Positions 29,788 to 38,515 of a stretch of DNA of 39,473 nt are shown here, piece after piece. Positions within the stretch are counted from its first letter, which is position 1. Every line of letters begins with the position of its first letter. Source of the DNA: Eubacteriales Family XIII. Incertae Sedis bacterium (GTDB lineage: Bacteria; Bacillota; Clostridia; Peptostreptococcales; Anaerovoracaceae); the NCBI GenBank assembly GCA_031272365.1, contig JAISTX010000009.1, forward strand, positions 1 through 39,473, in the 5' to 3' direction. Under the pieces are notes generated by a model. It worked only from the letters and a program-made list of their open reading frames with translations. It ran no database searches and was not told where the DNA came from. The position numbers and the translations under genes were made by a program.

Positions 29788-32085
29788 TCACAGCACCAGG
29801 TGCGCGTACGGCTCGAAGTCCGACCGCGTGAAGACCTTGCCCGTCTTCACAAATTCATAACGGATCGCCTGCAGATAGTGCTTCATATGCACCATGCCCT
29901 CCGCCTCCTTGTCGCCAGCCGCCAGAAACGCCGCGTTCAGGATGCAGTTCTTGATGTTGCCGCCGACAAACTCAAACCGGTCCGCGAGGAATTTCACATC
30001 GACGTCCTCGGCGAGCGGCGTGCCCTTCGGGATCGTCGTCTCCCACAGGATCTTGCGCGTCTCCGGGTCCGGGAACTGGAACTCGACGATGAACTTCATG
30101 CGCCGGAAAAACGCCGGGTCGATGTTGTGCTTGTAGTTCGTCGCCAGCACGCTCACGCCGTCGTAGGCCTCGACCTCCTGCAGCAGCAGCGCGGTCTTAT
30201 TATTATTGCTCGACTGGTTGGAGCCGCCGTCGTCCGAGCGCTTCGCAAACAAGGTGTCGCACTCGTCAAAAAACAGCACGACGTTGCACTTCTTCGCCTC
30301 GCGGAAGATCATCGAGATGCTCTTCTCCGTCTCGCCGACGTATTTGTCCACGACCTTCGACAGGTCCACGCGGTACAGCTCGAGGTTGAGCGCGTTCGCG
30401 AGCACCTGCGCGCACATCGACTTGCCCGTGCCGGGCGCCCCGAACAGCAGCACCGACAGCCCGCGCCCGTAGGGGTATTTGCGGTTGTAGTCCCAGCTCT
30501 CGTACACCTGCTTGCGGTAACGCATCTGGTCGCACGCGTACTCGAGCGCCTGCCGCTGGTCCGGCGACATCACGATGTCGTCCCACGTGTACGTCGCCTT
30601 GATCTTCGTCGCCTTCTGCGTCAGCTCGTGGCTCATCTGGTTGTAGCACGCCTCGAACAGGCTGGGCCGGTCGATGCGCTCGTTCTTCTTCATGGCCGCG
30701 AGCCCCTTGCCCATCTTCAGCGCGCCCTTGATCTTGCCCGCCGTGAACAGGAACTTCGCCGCCATCTCCGACAGATCGACCTCGCCGTCAAAGCTGTAGC
30801 CTTTTGAATAATAATTCCACAATTCCTCCCGCTCCCCGTTGTTCGGCGTCGGCAGCTCGAGACTCACGTATTCCTGGTTTGTCATCTCCTTGACGGGCAG
30901 CTTCTCCTTGCTTGTCGTGAAGATCGGGATGTCGGCCTCGCGCAGTTTGCCGAAGGCGAGGTCCATGTAGCCGAAAAATTTCTCCTTCTCCTCCTCGCGG
31001 AAGCCGAGGTTGTCGAGGCAGCAGCAGGCCTTGAGCAGGATGCACTCGCGGCTCACGGCCCAGAGCGCCTTCTCGACGAAGCCGAAGTCGTAGGAAAACA
31101 GCTTGCCGCCGTCGATGCTCACGCATTCGAGGCCGCGGCCCCGGCAGAAATGCCGGATCGTGAATTTGCGCCCCGAGCCCTCGTCACCGTACAGCGCAAA
31201 CAGCCGCGTGCCGTCGTCGTAGGCGATGTTCAGCGCGTCGAGCTGGCTCTTGTTCGCGATGAAGGGGTCGAGCTCCGCCTCGCCCGTCACGCGCGCGAGG
31301 AAGCGGCGGTAGTTGTCGTCGATCTTCTTGCCATCGGAGCCGAAGAGGTAGTCGATGAGGCGTTTGTCCGGCGAGACCGGCGTCGAAAACGGCATCACCG
31401 GGTTGACGCGCAGGTCGAAGAGCGGGCGCATCTGCTCGAGCGCGTCCGACATGGCGGCCGAGGCCCCCGTGATCGAGAACGACTCCCCGTACCACACGCG
31501 CGCGACCGTCTCGAACGTCGGCGCGGTGAGGCCGCTGTTCTGGCCGATCACCTGGAAGATCGAGGCGTAGTTTGTCTGCGTCGATGAGAGCACGGCGCAG
31601 GCGAAGCAAAACGTGGAAAAATCCGAAAACCCGCGCCTGGAGCAGATCTCGTACAGCGGCATCGGCGTCTTTTCCAGGTCGGTCTTCTCCGCCCGGCGGC
31701 GGATCTGCGCCATGAGCTCGGCGATGTCCTCCGACATGTCGACGTCCGCCCCGGGGGCGGCTCCGCCGCCCTCCGGCGATGCAAAATCCCCGAGCAGCCC
31801 CGCCAGCTCGTCGTCCGGCGCTTCTCCGGTAGGGACGGGCTCCCCGTGGGTGTCCGGGGAGCCGCCACTGCCGAAATCCGAAAGACGCTTCTCGGTCAAG
31901 TCGAACGCGATTTCGATATCCGGGTAGAGCACGTTCTTGAAACCGCCCTGCCCCGTCGCAAACAGATCCATCAGCCGCCGCAGATGCGCGGACAGCTGGC
32001 GGTCCACGGCCGCGAACAGCCACGCCGTGTATTCCTCATAGCCGGAAAACGGCTTCGTCAGTTGTTTATTTGGAAAAAAACCCAT
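29788..32085 (-). CDS. Large AAA+ ATPase (two P-loop-like regions, C-terminal one intact)
   Basis: 765 residues. The C-terminal AAA+ module is complete: Walker A FGAPGTGKSMCA (about 548-556), Walker B VVLFFDECDTLFAKRSDD (about 600-615), sensor ATNYKHNIDPAFFRRMKF with arginine residues. About 300 residues in there is an earlier, degenerate P-loop (YGDEGSGRKF) with ECILLKACCCLDNLG in place of a good Walker B. An acidic, glycine-rich linker lies at about residues 80-125. Similar ATPases are a regular part of extracellular contractile injection loci (Afp15/PVC15 type), as I recall. It is followed directly by the histidine kinase and the PAAR-like gene. Confidence 0.85.
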   Translation of the reverse strand: MGFFPNKQLTKPFSGYEEYTAWLFAAVDRQLSAHLRRLMDLFATGQGGFKNVLYPDIEIAFDLTEKRLSDFGSGGSPDTHGEPVPTGEAPDDELAGLLGDFASPEGGGAAPGADVDMSEDIAELMAQIRRRAEKTDLEKTPMPLYEICSRRGFSDFSTFCFACAVLSSTQTNYASIFQVIGQNSGLTAPTFETVARVWYGESFSITGASAAMSDALEQMRPLFDLRVNPVMPFSTPVSPDKRLIDYLFGSDGKKIDDNYRRFLARVTGEAELDPFIANKSQLDALNIAYDDGTRLFALYGDEGSGRKFTIRHFCRGRGLECVSIDGGKLFSYDFGFVEKALWAVSRECILLKACCCLDNLGFREEEKEKFFGYMDLAFGKLREADIPIFTTSKEKLPVKEMTNQEYVSLELPTPNNGEREELWNYYSKGYSFDGEVDLSEMAAKFLFTAGKIKGALKMGKGLAAMKKNERIDRPSLFEACYNQMSHELTQKATKIKATYTWDDIVMSPDQRQALEYACDQMRYRKQVYESWDYNRKYPYGRGLSVLLFGAPGTGKSMCAQVLANALNLELYRVDLSKVVDKYVGETEKSISMIFREAKKCNVVLFFDECDTLFAKRSDDGGSNQSSNNNKTALLLQEVEAYDGVSVLATNYKHNIDPAFFRRMKFIVEFQFPDPETRKILWETTIPKGTPLAEDVDVKFLADRFEFVGGNIKNCILNAAFLAAGDKEAEGMVHMKHYLQAIRYEFVKTGKVFTRSDFEPYAHLVL

Positions 32086-32112
32086 CAGCCACCCTATCCG
32101 ATCTTCGCCCCT

Positions 32113-32832
32113 TCACACATCCGCAAACAGGTATCCCACGCCGCGCACGTTCTCAATCACGCCGCGCCCCTCCGGGTCGATCTTCTTGCGCAGGTTCGAC
32201 GCGTGCACCATGACCGTCTTCACCTCCCCGAAGCTCGGCGTCTCCCACACGTTCTCGTAGAGGTCGTCGTAGAGCGTCAGCTCGCCCTCGCGGTCCGTGA
32301 GGTAGAGCAGGATGCCGTATTCGAGGGCCGTCAGGCCGACGTCGTGCTCGCGCCCCTCCTGGTCCGTGCGCAGGACGCGCCGCCGGGCCGTGTCGACCGT
32401 GAAGCGGCGGAAGCGCCGCATGACCTCGCGTTTCCGCTCCGCGCCGGGCAGCTCCCGGTAGCGCCGGATGTTCGCTTCCACGCGCGCGAGCAGCTCCTCG
32501 TAGCGGACGGGCTTCGTCACGTAGTCGTCGCCGCCGCCCGCGAGCGACGCGATGATCGTCGGGCTGTCCTCGATGCAGCTCATGAAGATGATCGGGCACG
32601 CGCTGCGCGCGCGGATGTACGTGCAGACATCCTGCCCGGACCCGTCCGGGATCATGATGTCGAGCAGCACGAGATCGAAAAACCGCTTGTTGATGATCGC
32701 CCGCGCCTCCTCGCAGAGGAATGCCTGCGCGACGACGTAGCCGGCAGCCTCGAGGTGGATGCGCGCGATGGCGGAAAGATCCCGATCGTCTTCCACGATG
32801 AGTATGTTCGCTTTAGAATTCGCCCCCTTCAT
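32113..32832 (-). CDS. OmpR/PhoB-type response regulator
   Basis: 239 residues from ATG at 32832 (GTG at 32841 possible). Receiver domain: ILIVEDD acidic pair, phospho-accepting Asp58 in LVLLDIMIPDGSG, Lys in DYVTKPVRYEELLARV. Winged-helix DNA-binding domain: LTALEYGILLYL, LYENVWE, VMVHASNLRKKIDPEG, IENVRGVGYLF. Likely phosphorylated by the histidine kinase two genes downstream; target promoters unknown. The start lies within the end of the small upstream gene, so translation is coupled. Confidence 0.92.
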   Translation of the reverse strand: MKGANSKANILIVEDDRDLSAIARIHLEAAGYVVAQAFLCEEARAIINKRFFDLVLLDIMIPDGSGQDVCTYIRARSACPIIFMSCIEDSPTIIASLAGGGDDYVTKPVRYEELLARVEANIRRYRELPGAERKREVMRRFRRFTVDTARRRVLRTDQEGREHDVGLTALEYGILLYLTDREGELTLYDDLYENVWETPSFGEVKTVMVHASNLRKKIDPEGRGVIENVRGVGYLFADV

Positions 32833-33073
32833 CTTTCTCACTTACCCCCTGTGCCTGAAAGATTGAACTTTGCTGGAAGACCGACGGCGCATCGTTGATG
32901 CCCCCAAACCGCTGCGCCCGGCCTTGCGAAAAGACGTCCCCCGCCCGGTTCACGGGCATGCTGCGCGGCTTCTCCAGATAGGCCTCGATCTCGACCGGGT
33001 CGTCGTTGTATTCCCAGTCGTCGGGGTCTTTCCAGGGCTTCCGCAAAGGGAATTCCTTTTCTTTAACCTTCAT
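32813..33073 (-). CDS. Small acidic protein of unknown function
   Basis: 86 residues, hydrophilic, rich in acidic residues and proline (PWKDPDDWEYNDDPVEIEAY). No membrane segment, no recognised domain; low complexity suggests it is partly disordered. Support comes from its ATG, its place in a tight operon and its 20-nt overlap with the response regulator start. GGAGG is 14 nt upstream of the ATG, a long spacing. Confidence 0.6.
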   Translation of the reverse strand: MKVKEKEFPLRKPWKDPDDWEYNDDPVEIEAYLEKPRSMPVNRAGDVFSQGRAQRFGGINDAPSVFQQSSIFQAQGVSEKDEGGEF

Positions 33074-33120
33074 GTAACTTTAATTATCCTCCATTTCCCC
33101 GCGAAATGCAAGCATGAATT

Positions 33121-36100
33121 TTACGAATTTTGTTTGGCGGCGCGCAGCTCGCGGATCTTTGCGTCGCGCGCGGCCATCAGCGCTCGGAATTCATTGTGCA
33201 CTTTGTCGACTTTTTCATGGGCTTCCGCCTCATAATCACTCAACTTCCCTCTGCCTTCTTTGAGGTTGCTGTCGGCAAAGTTGTTTACATGTCCGAGATA
33301 GAAAGTAAAGGCGTAGATGTTTGCTGCCCTGTAGAGCAATTCCTTATCCACGATGCCCTCAAGGAATCGGGGCAGCGCTGTCGGGCTTCCAAGGGTTTGC
33401 GCGGTATAGGTTGCGGGTCTAAGTTTGATTGCGGTTGCTTTGAGCTCATCATAGGTCGTGATGGGTTTGTTGATGTCCACACCGAGGCTTTTGATATGTT
33501 CTTCAAAAGCAGCAAGACTGGCTGCATATTGTTGCCCCACATACTGCCGGGCTTCAAGCGTTTCTTCGAAAAGGAGTGACTCCGCAGTCAAATCCTGAAA
33601 CCCATTATTTCTTTCCCCGTTCATCAGGTTGCCCACGATCACCTCCGCGTCATACATTTTCTGCAGTTCTGTATCCTCCTTATCATGCTCCGGCGGGATG
33701 TAAAACTGCACATCACGTGTCAAAACGTTTGTCGATGTGCGTTCAGGATGTTTTGCGCTAAAAGCGTGGCGTCGATTTTTCTGTGCTTCAATTTCCGGGG
33801 CGGCAAACCGCGTATAAATGGTCTTGATCTCGTTGATTCGACGTTTATCAGCAAACAGGGCATCTACTGCGGCGACGGTATCTCCAGCAACGTTCTCAAC
33901 AAGCAATGCGGCGTCCGCATCCGTCAGCAGCGCTTTATTCACCATGAGGTAGCGTATGAATTCCTGAATCTCAGGCAAACCGGCATCCTCGGTACGCATC
34001 TGCTTGGCGGTGCGCTCTATCTCCTTCTGGAAGGCGACGACGTCTTCCGGGTGATGCTGCTCGAGGTCGGCCTTTTGCCGCGCGATGTCGGCCTTACGCT
34101 TTTCTTCCTCGATCACACGCTGTTCTTCCTCGGCCATGCGTCGTTCATTCTCGGCTTTCTGCTGTTCCTCCTCGGCTATACGCCTTTCTTCCTCGGCCTT
34201 TCGTTGTTCCTCCTCGGCTATACGCCTTTCTTCCTCAGCTCTTTCCTGTGCGGCCTTTTCCTGTGCGGCTTTTTCGCGCAGCGCGAGGATCTTATCTTCC
34301 CTTTTCTGGCGATGCCCGTGCTCCAAGTCGTAAGCTATATCTTTGGCTATAGATGCATTGAGGCTTTGCAATGCAATGGATTTAAAATGGGAAAAATTGT
34401 ATTCACCTTTGTCAAGCTTCTCCTGACTGAATTCCGTTGTCGAGGGGTTGGCAGCCTCACCGATATCTAATATGAATCCTTTGATCGCCCAGGCTTCCTT
34501 CAATAGTTCGTCGTCCACATATCCTTTCAGCAGCTTCGATACATACTGGCCGCCGATTTGCGCGAACTTGCTAGCCGGATTTAACTTAATGGAAGTTTCT
34601 ACAAGTTGCTCGTATGTCGTGATAGGTTTATTTAAATCGACGCCAAGCGAAGGAATGAGATTCTTCAGATCTTGTAGATAGCCTTCAAACCGAAGCGCGA
34701 GGCGCTTACGCGCATCTCCCGTCGCTTCTGCATCTAATTTGGATTCGGCTGTGACTGGCTTCGCTACATCGTTGGCAAACTGAAAGAGGACGTGCAGATC
34801 TTCATACGTTTCAAGCAGCGCCGTGTCATCTTCATCGGTTTTGGGTCCGGCATAGAATTGGGCATCGCGAAGAAATGACGAATCCATGCGTGTCTGTCCT
34901 TTGGCTTGCAAATCCGATCGTCTTTTGTTTGCGGCTTTGTATTCTTGCCCTACCAATCGTCCATAAAGAGAACCGATAAAGCCGTAGTCTTTGGCTTCAA
35001 ATTTTTTGTCTACATCTTCCGGCTTCGACAGCCTTTTTTCATTTAAGTAATCTATATCCGCAGTATTCGGCAATTTCTCCTTGTTCTGAACGACAAAACG
35101 CAAGAATTCGTGAATGTCCTCCGTCGTGGAATCCGGGCTCCGCATCTTCCGTACCCGCTCTTCATATATTTCCGGGAAATGCTCAAATTCGTATTTGTAC
35201 TGTTCGGCCTCGAGCAAGGAATAATCCGCTTTTGCCTTGTCCTTGAAGTTGTCGATGAAATCCGTGCGCATCTTGATCTTCCGTGCCGTATCGTCCGTGA
35301 TTCTTTTGAAGCCGGCGTCTTTATTCGTGACGAGCATATCGTAGTCGTTGAACACGTGGTTTCCCGACGCGTATTCAAGCGCCAGCCCGTGGGACACGGC
35401 GATCAGTGTTGTCACCACATTCATCTTTGCCGTCAAAATATCGTCCTTCGTTTTGTCGCCGCCGCAGAGTTCCTTCCGCAGGGTCGCGTATTTGCTGCCC
35501 TCCTGCTTGATCTTGAGCAGGTCGCTCAACCGTTGTGCGTATTCAAACGACAGCAGCTCGCTCTGCGCCTCCCGCACCGCCTTCTCGTTCACGGCGCCGT
35601 CAGGCCCAAAGAAGCGGGACGTATCGAACGCCTGCAGGCGCTCCGCAAACGGCGTCAGCATCGCCTTCATGGCCTCGTACTCGGCTTGCGGCAACGTATC
35701 CTTATTCTTATTGCGTGTTGCTTCGTATCGGACGAGCTGCGTGATGACCGCCAAATTCTCCTGCCGGATCGACTCATCGGCCTCGGGGCTGTCCGCGCCC
35801 AAAGGTTTCATCATGACGTCGACGCGTTTGAAGGCCGTACTGTTTTTGAACGTTTCTTTGATATCCGGCCCGAATTCGGCCGTCAGCGCGTCCCAGTCCT
35901 GCGCGTCGAACGCGGCATTGGCCGCAGCCACCCGCGCTTTCCGCACATCCTTCATCATCGCCCCTTCCTTTGCGGCGCTCTTCTTGTGCGCCTGGATGTC
36001 GACGTGGTATTGCTCCTTCAGCACCTCAAACACCCCGTACTGGAGGATGAGGTCGGTCTGGCCGTGCAGATACGTGAGCCCGATTTCGAGCAGCTGCATG

Positions 36101-36759
36101 CGGTGCGTCATCCGGTCGATCCGGTTGTCGTATTCCTTCAGCAGCTGCTTGTCCTCGTTCAGGATCGTCTGCTCGAGCGGCGTGATGTCGCCCATCGCAT
36201 CGACGTCCAGCTTCTTCTGCGCGACGACCTTCGTCAGCGCCCGGCGGTGCAGGTCGAGCTTCGCCGACTCCGCCGCGTACCGGAAGAGATCGTCTTTGAT
36301 CACCTGCACGGCGTTTTGGCTGTACCCGGGGCGGATCGGGGTGCCCTCTATCGCGCGTATGCGCGAGATGAGCGGGATATGCTCCGCGAGGAGGGTCTCA
36401 TCCTTCGCCCAGGCATACTCCTTGTGCTCCTTCAGGAGTTCCTTTTTTTTCTGGCTCATCTCCTTCGCCGAGTCCACTATCTGGGATTCCATCTGCGCCG
36501 GCAGCGACGCGCGTTCCTGCCGTTGCACCTCCGCCGCGTCAAACTCCTGCGGCATCGCCGCCCGGCGCGCCGTCCGCTCCCTCTGCCGCCGTTTCCGCTC
36601 CTTGCTCCCCATCTCCTGCTGCTGCGGGAGATAATTGCTCTTGAGCGGCATTTCCGCATAGGCGAGGTGATGCATCCGGTCGGAGCGGTAGTGATGCCGC
36701 TGCTCCATGATGTCCTCCATCGCCTCCTCCTGCCGCGTGACGGCCAGCGTGTCCAACAT
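33121..36759 (-). CDS. Giant coiled-coil protein, paralogue of the upstream gene, with internal duplication
   Basis: 1212 residues, hydrophilic and mostly helical; no signal or membrane segment. I do not recognise it. Residues 1-530 are a paralogue of the protein encoded at 36861-38513. Next come module A (about 543-770), a highly charged EEERRIAEEEQ-type heptad coiled coil (about 800-900) and module B (about 928-1158). A and B are copies of each other: EFLRFVVQNKEKL / EFIRYLMVNKALL, LGVDLNKPITTYEQL / LGVDINKPITTYDEL. A better start exists at ATG 36840 (AAAGGAG upstream, N-terminus like the paralogue), but codon 16 there is TAG, so translation presumably begins at ATG 36759, 11 nt after GGAGG. 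The C-terminal part looks less GC-rich than the N-terminal part. Cargo, scaffold or toxin roles are all possible. Confidence 0.85.
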   Translation of the reverse strand: MLDTLAVTRQEEAMEDIMEQRHHYRSDRMHHLAYAEMPLKSNYLPQQQEMGSKERKRRQRERTARRAAMPQEFDAAEVQRQERASLPAQMESQIVDSAKEMSQKKKELLKEHKEYAWAKDETLLAEHIPLISRIRAIEGTPIRPGYSQNAVQVIKDDLFRYAAESAKLDLHRRALTKVVAQKKLDVDAMGDITPLEQTILNEDKQLLKEYDNRIDRMTHRMQLLEIGLTYLHGQTDLILQYGVFEVLKEQYHVDIQAHKKSAAKEGAMMKDVRKARVAAANAAFDAQDWDALTAEFGPDIKETFKNSTAFKRVDVMMKPLGADSPEADESIRQENLAVITQLVRYEATRNKNKDTLPQAEYEAMKAMLTPFAERLQAFDTSRFFGPDGAVNEKAVREAQSELLSFEYAQRLSDLLKIKQEGSKYATLRKELCGGDKTKDDILTAKMNVVTTLIAVSHGLALEYASGNHVFNDYDMLVTNKDAGFKRITDDTARKIKMRTDFIDNFKDKAKADYSLLEAEQYKYEFEHFPEIYEERVRKMRSPDSTTEDIHEFLRFVVQNKEKLPNTADIDYLNEKRLSKPEDVDKKFEAKDYGFIGSLYGRLVGQEYKAANKRRSDLQAKGQTRMDSSFLRDAQFYAGPKTDEDDTALLETYEDLHVLFQFANDVAKPVTAESKLDAEATGDARKRLALRFEGYLQDLKNLIPSLGVDLNKPITTYEQLVETSIKLNPASKFAQIGGQYVSKLLKGYVDDELLKEAWAIKGFILDIGEAANPSTTEFSQEKLDKGEYNFSHFKSIALQSLNASIAKDIAYDLEHGHRQKREDKILALREKAAQEKAAQERAEEERRIAEEEQRKAEEERRIAEEEQQKAENERRMAEEEQRVIEEEKRKADIARQKADLEQHHPEDVVAFQKEIERTAKQMRTEDAGLPEIQEFIRYLMVNKALLTDADAALLVENVAGDTVAAVDALFADKRRINEIKTIYTRFAAPEIEAQKNRRHAFSAKHPERTSTNVLTRDVQFYIPPEHDKEDTELQKMYDAEVIVGNLMNGERNNGFQDLTAESLLFEETLEARQYVGQQYAASLAAFEEHIKSLGVDINKPITTYDELKATAIKLRPATYTAQTLGSPTALPRFLEGIVDKELLYRAANIYAFTFYLGHVNNFADSNLKEGRGKLSDYEAEAHEKVDKVHNEFRALMAARDAKIRELRAAKQNS

Positions 36760-36792
36760 CAGGAAATCGGCCTCCGCGCCGACGGTGGGGGA

Positions 36793-36840
36793 CTAATATT
36801 CGCTCCCCTCAAAACGTTGTTTGTGCAATTGATCAGCCAT
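36793..36840 (-). other. Remnant N-terminus of the giant coiled-coil gene, cut by TAG
   Basis: ATG at 36840 with AAAGGAG upstream encodes 15 codons (ending RFEGSEY) matching the start of the paralogue (RFEGSEYYSP), then TAG at 36793-36795 where the paralogue has TAT for tyrosine. The frame continues afterwards (SPTVGAEADFL) into the long protein. Confidence 0.75.
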
Positions 36841-36860
36841 GTCTAGCGGCTCCTTTCCGT

Positions 36861-38513
36861 TCAACCGTTGCCCTGCGCCGCTTTCAAATCGTCGTTTGCA
36901 TTCCTCGCCGATGACTTGAAATTGTCAATATATCCTGCATGCATCAACCCTTGCCGCGACGCATCGTCCGTGTAACCCCGGAAAGCCATGTCCCTCTCCG
37001 TGACGAGCATATCGTGGTCGTTGAACGCGTGGTTTGACGACGCGTGCTCCAGCGCGAGGCCGTGGGACAGGTTGATGAGGTGCTGTATCAACCTGAGCTT
37101 CTCTTTCAGCACATTATCCTGCGCCCGGTCGCCGCCGAGGATTTCCTTCCGAAGATTGTCGTATGGGCCGCCTTCTGTTCTTGTTTCGAGCAGGCGGTCC
37201 ATATGCTCCGCGTATTCAAACGAAAGCAGTTCGCCCTGCGCCTCCCGCACCGCCCTCTCGTTCACGGCGCCGTCCGGCCCGAAGAAGCGGGACGTGTCCA
37301 GCGCGAGCAGGCGCGTCACAAACGGCGTCAGCAGCTGCTTCATCCCCTCGTATGTGTCCTCCGGCACCTTGTCCCCCGCAATCGTTGCATCACGGCGGAA
37401 CATTTGCGTGAGGAGGGCTTTGTTTTCCTGCCGGATCGCCTCGTTGCCCTCGGGCGTGTCCGCGTCCAGGGGCTTCATCATGGCGATGGCGGCTTTGAAG
37501 TCCTGGCTGTCCCGGAAATGCGGTTTGAGGAAACGCCGCCCGAATGCATCGGTCACCGTGTCCCAGTCCATCTCGGAGAATGCAATGTCGGCCGCGGCCA
37601 CCCGCGCGTCGCGCACCTTCTTCATCAGCGCCCCTTCCTTCGCGGCGTCCCTCTTCTGCGTCTGGATGTCGACGTGGTATTGCTCCTTCAGCACCTCAAA
37701 CACCCCGTACTGGAGGATGAGGTCGGTCTGGCCGTGCAGATACGTGAGCCCGATTTCGAGGAGCTGCATGCGGTGCGTCATCCGGTCGATCCGGTTGTCG
37801 TATTCCTTCAGCAGCTGCTTGTCCTCGTTCAGGATCGTCTGCTCGAGCGGCGTGATGTCGCCCATCGCGTCGACGTCCAGCTGCTTCTGCGCGACGATCT
37901 TCGTCAGCGCCCGGCGGTGCAGGTCGAGCTTCGCCGAGTCCGCCGCGTACCGGAAGAGATCGTCCTTGATCACCCGTACGGCGACCGGGCTGAATCCGGA
38001 GCGGATCGGGGTGCCCTCCAATGCGCGTACGCGCGAAACGAGCGGGATGTGCTCCGCGAGGAGGGTCTCATTCTTCGCCCAGGCATACTCCTTGTGCTCC
38101 TTCAGGAATTCCTTCTTTTTCTGGCTCATCTCCTTCGCGGTGTCCTTCAGGTGAGCTTCCATCTGCGCCGGCAGCGACGCGCGTTCCTGCCTTTGCACTT
38201 CCGCCGCGTCGAACTCCTGCGGCATCGCCGCCCGGCGCGCGGTCCGCGCCTTCTGCCGCCGCTTCCGCTCCTTGCCCCCCATCTCCCGCTGCTGCGGGAG
38301 GAATCTGCTTTCGAGCGGCATTTCCGTGTGGGGGATTTGATGCATCCGGTCGGAGCGGTAGTGAAGCCGCTGCTCGAGGATGTCCTCCATCGCCTCCTCC
38401 TGCTGCGTGACGGCCAGCGTGTCCGCCATCAGGAAATCGGCCTCCGCGCCGACGGCGGGGGAATAATATTCGCTCCCCTCAAAGCGCCGTCTGCGCAATT
38501 GATCGTCTGCCAT
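36861..38513 (-). CDS. Coiled-coil protein, shorter paralogue
   Basis: 550 residues, hydrophilic, mostly helical, no signal or membrane segment; unrecognised. The N-terminus is basic (LRRRRFEGSEYY), followed by a charged region (KERKRRQKARTARRA) and a long helical part including ITPLEQTILNEDKQLLKEYD and IDRMTHRMQLLEIG. The whole protein aligns with the first ~530 residues of the giant neighbour; one ~300-bp tract is nearly identical in DNA. It starts 2 nt after the stop of the GNAT-like gene. As the shared module, it may carry an interaction or packaging signal, with the giant protein adding extra modules. Confidence 0.82.
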   Translation of the reverse strand: MADDQLRRRRFEGSEYYSPAVGAEADFLMADTLAVTQQEEAMEDILEQRLHYRSDRMHQIPHTEMPLESRFLPQQREMGGKERKRRQKARTARRAAMPQEFDAAEVQRQERASLPAQMEAHLKDTAKEMSQKKKEFLKEHKEYAWAKNETLLAEHIPLVSRVRALEGTPIRSGFSPVAVRVIKDDLFRYAADSAKLDLHRRALTKIVAQKQLDVDAMGDITPLEQTILNEDKQLLKEYDNRIDRMTHRMQLLEIGLTYLHGQTDLILQYGVFEVLKEQYHVDIQTQKRDAAKEGALMKKVRDARVAAADIAFSEMDWDTVTDAFGRRFLKPHFRDSQDFKAAIAMMKPLDADTPEGNEAIRQENKALLTQMFRRDATIAGDKVPEDTYEGMKQLLTPFVTRLLALDTSRFFGPDGAVNERAVREAQGELLSFEYAEHMDRLLETRTEGGPYDNLRKEILGGDRAQDNVLKEKLRLIQHLINLSHGLALEHASSNHAFNDHDMLVTERDMAFRGYTDDASRQGLMHAGYIDNFKSSARNANDDLKAAQGNG

Positions 38514-38515
38514 GG

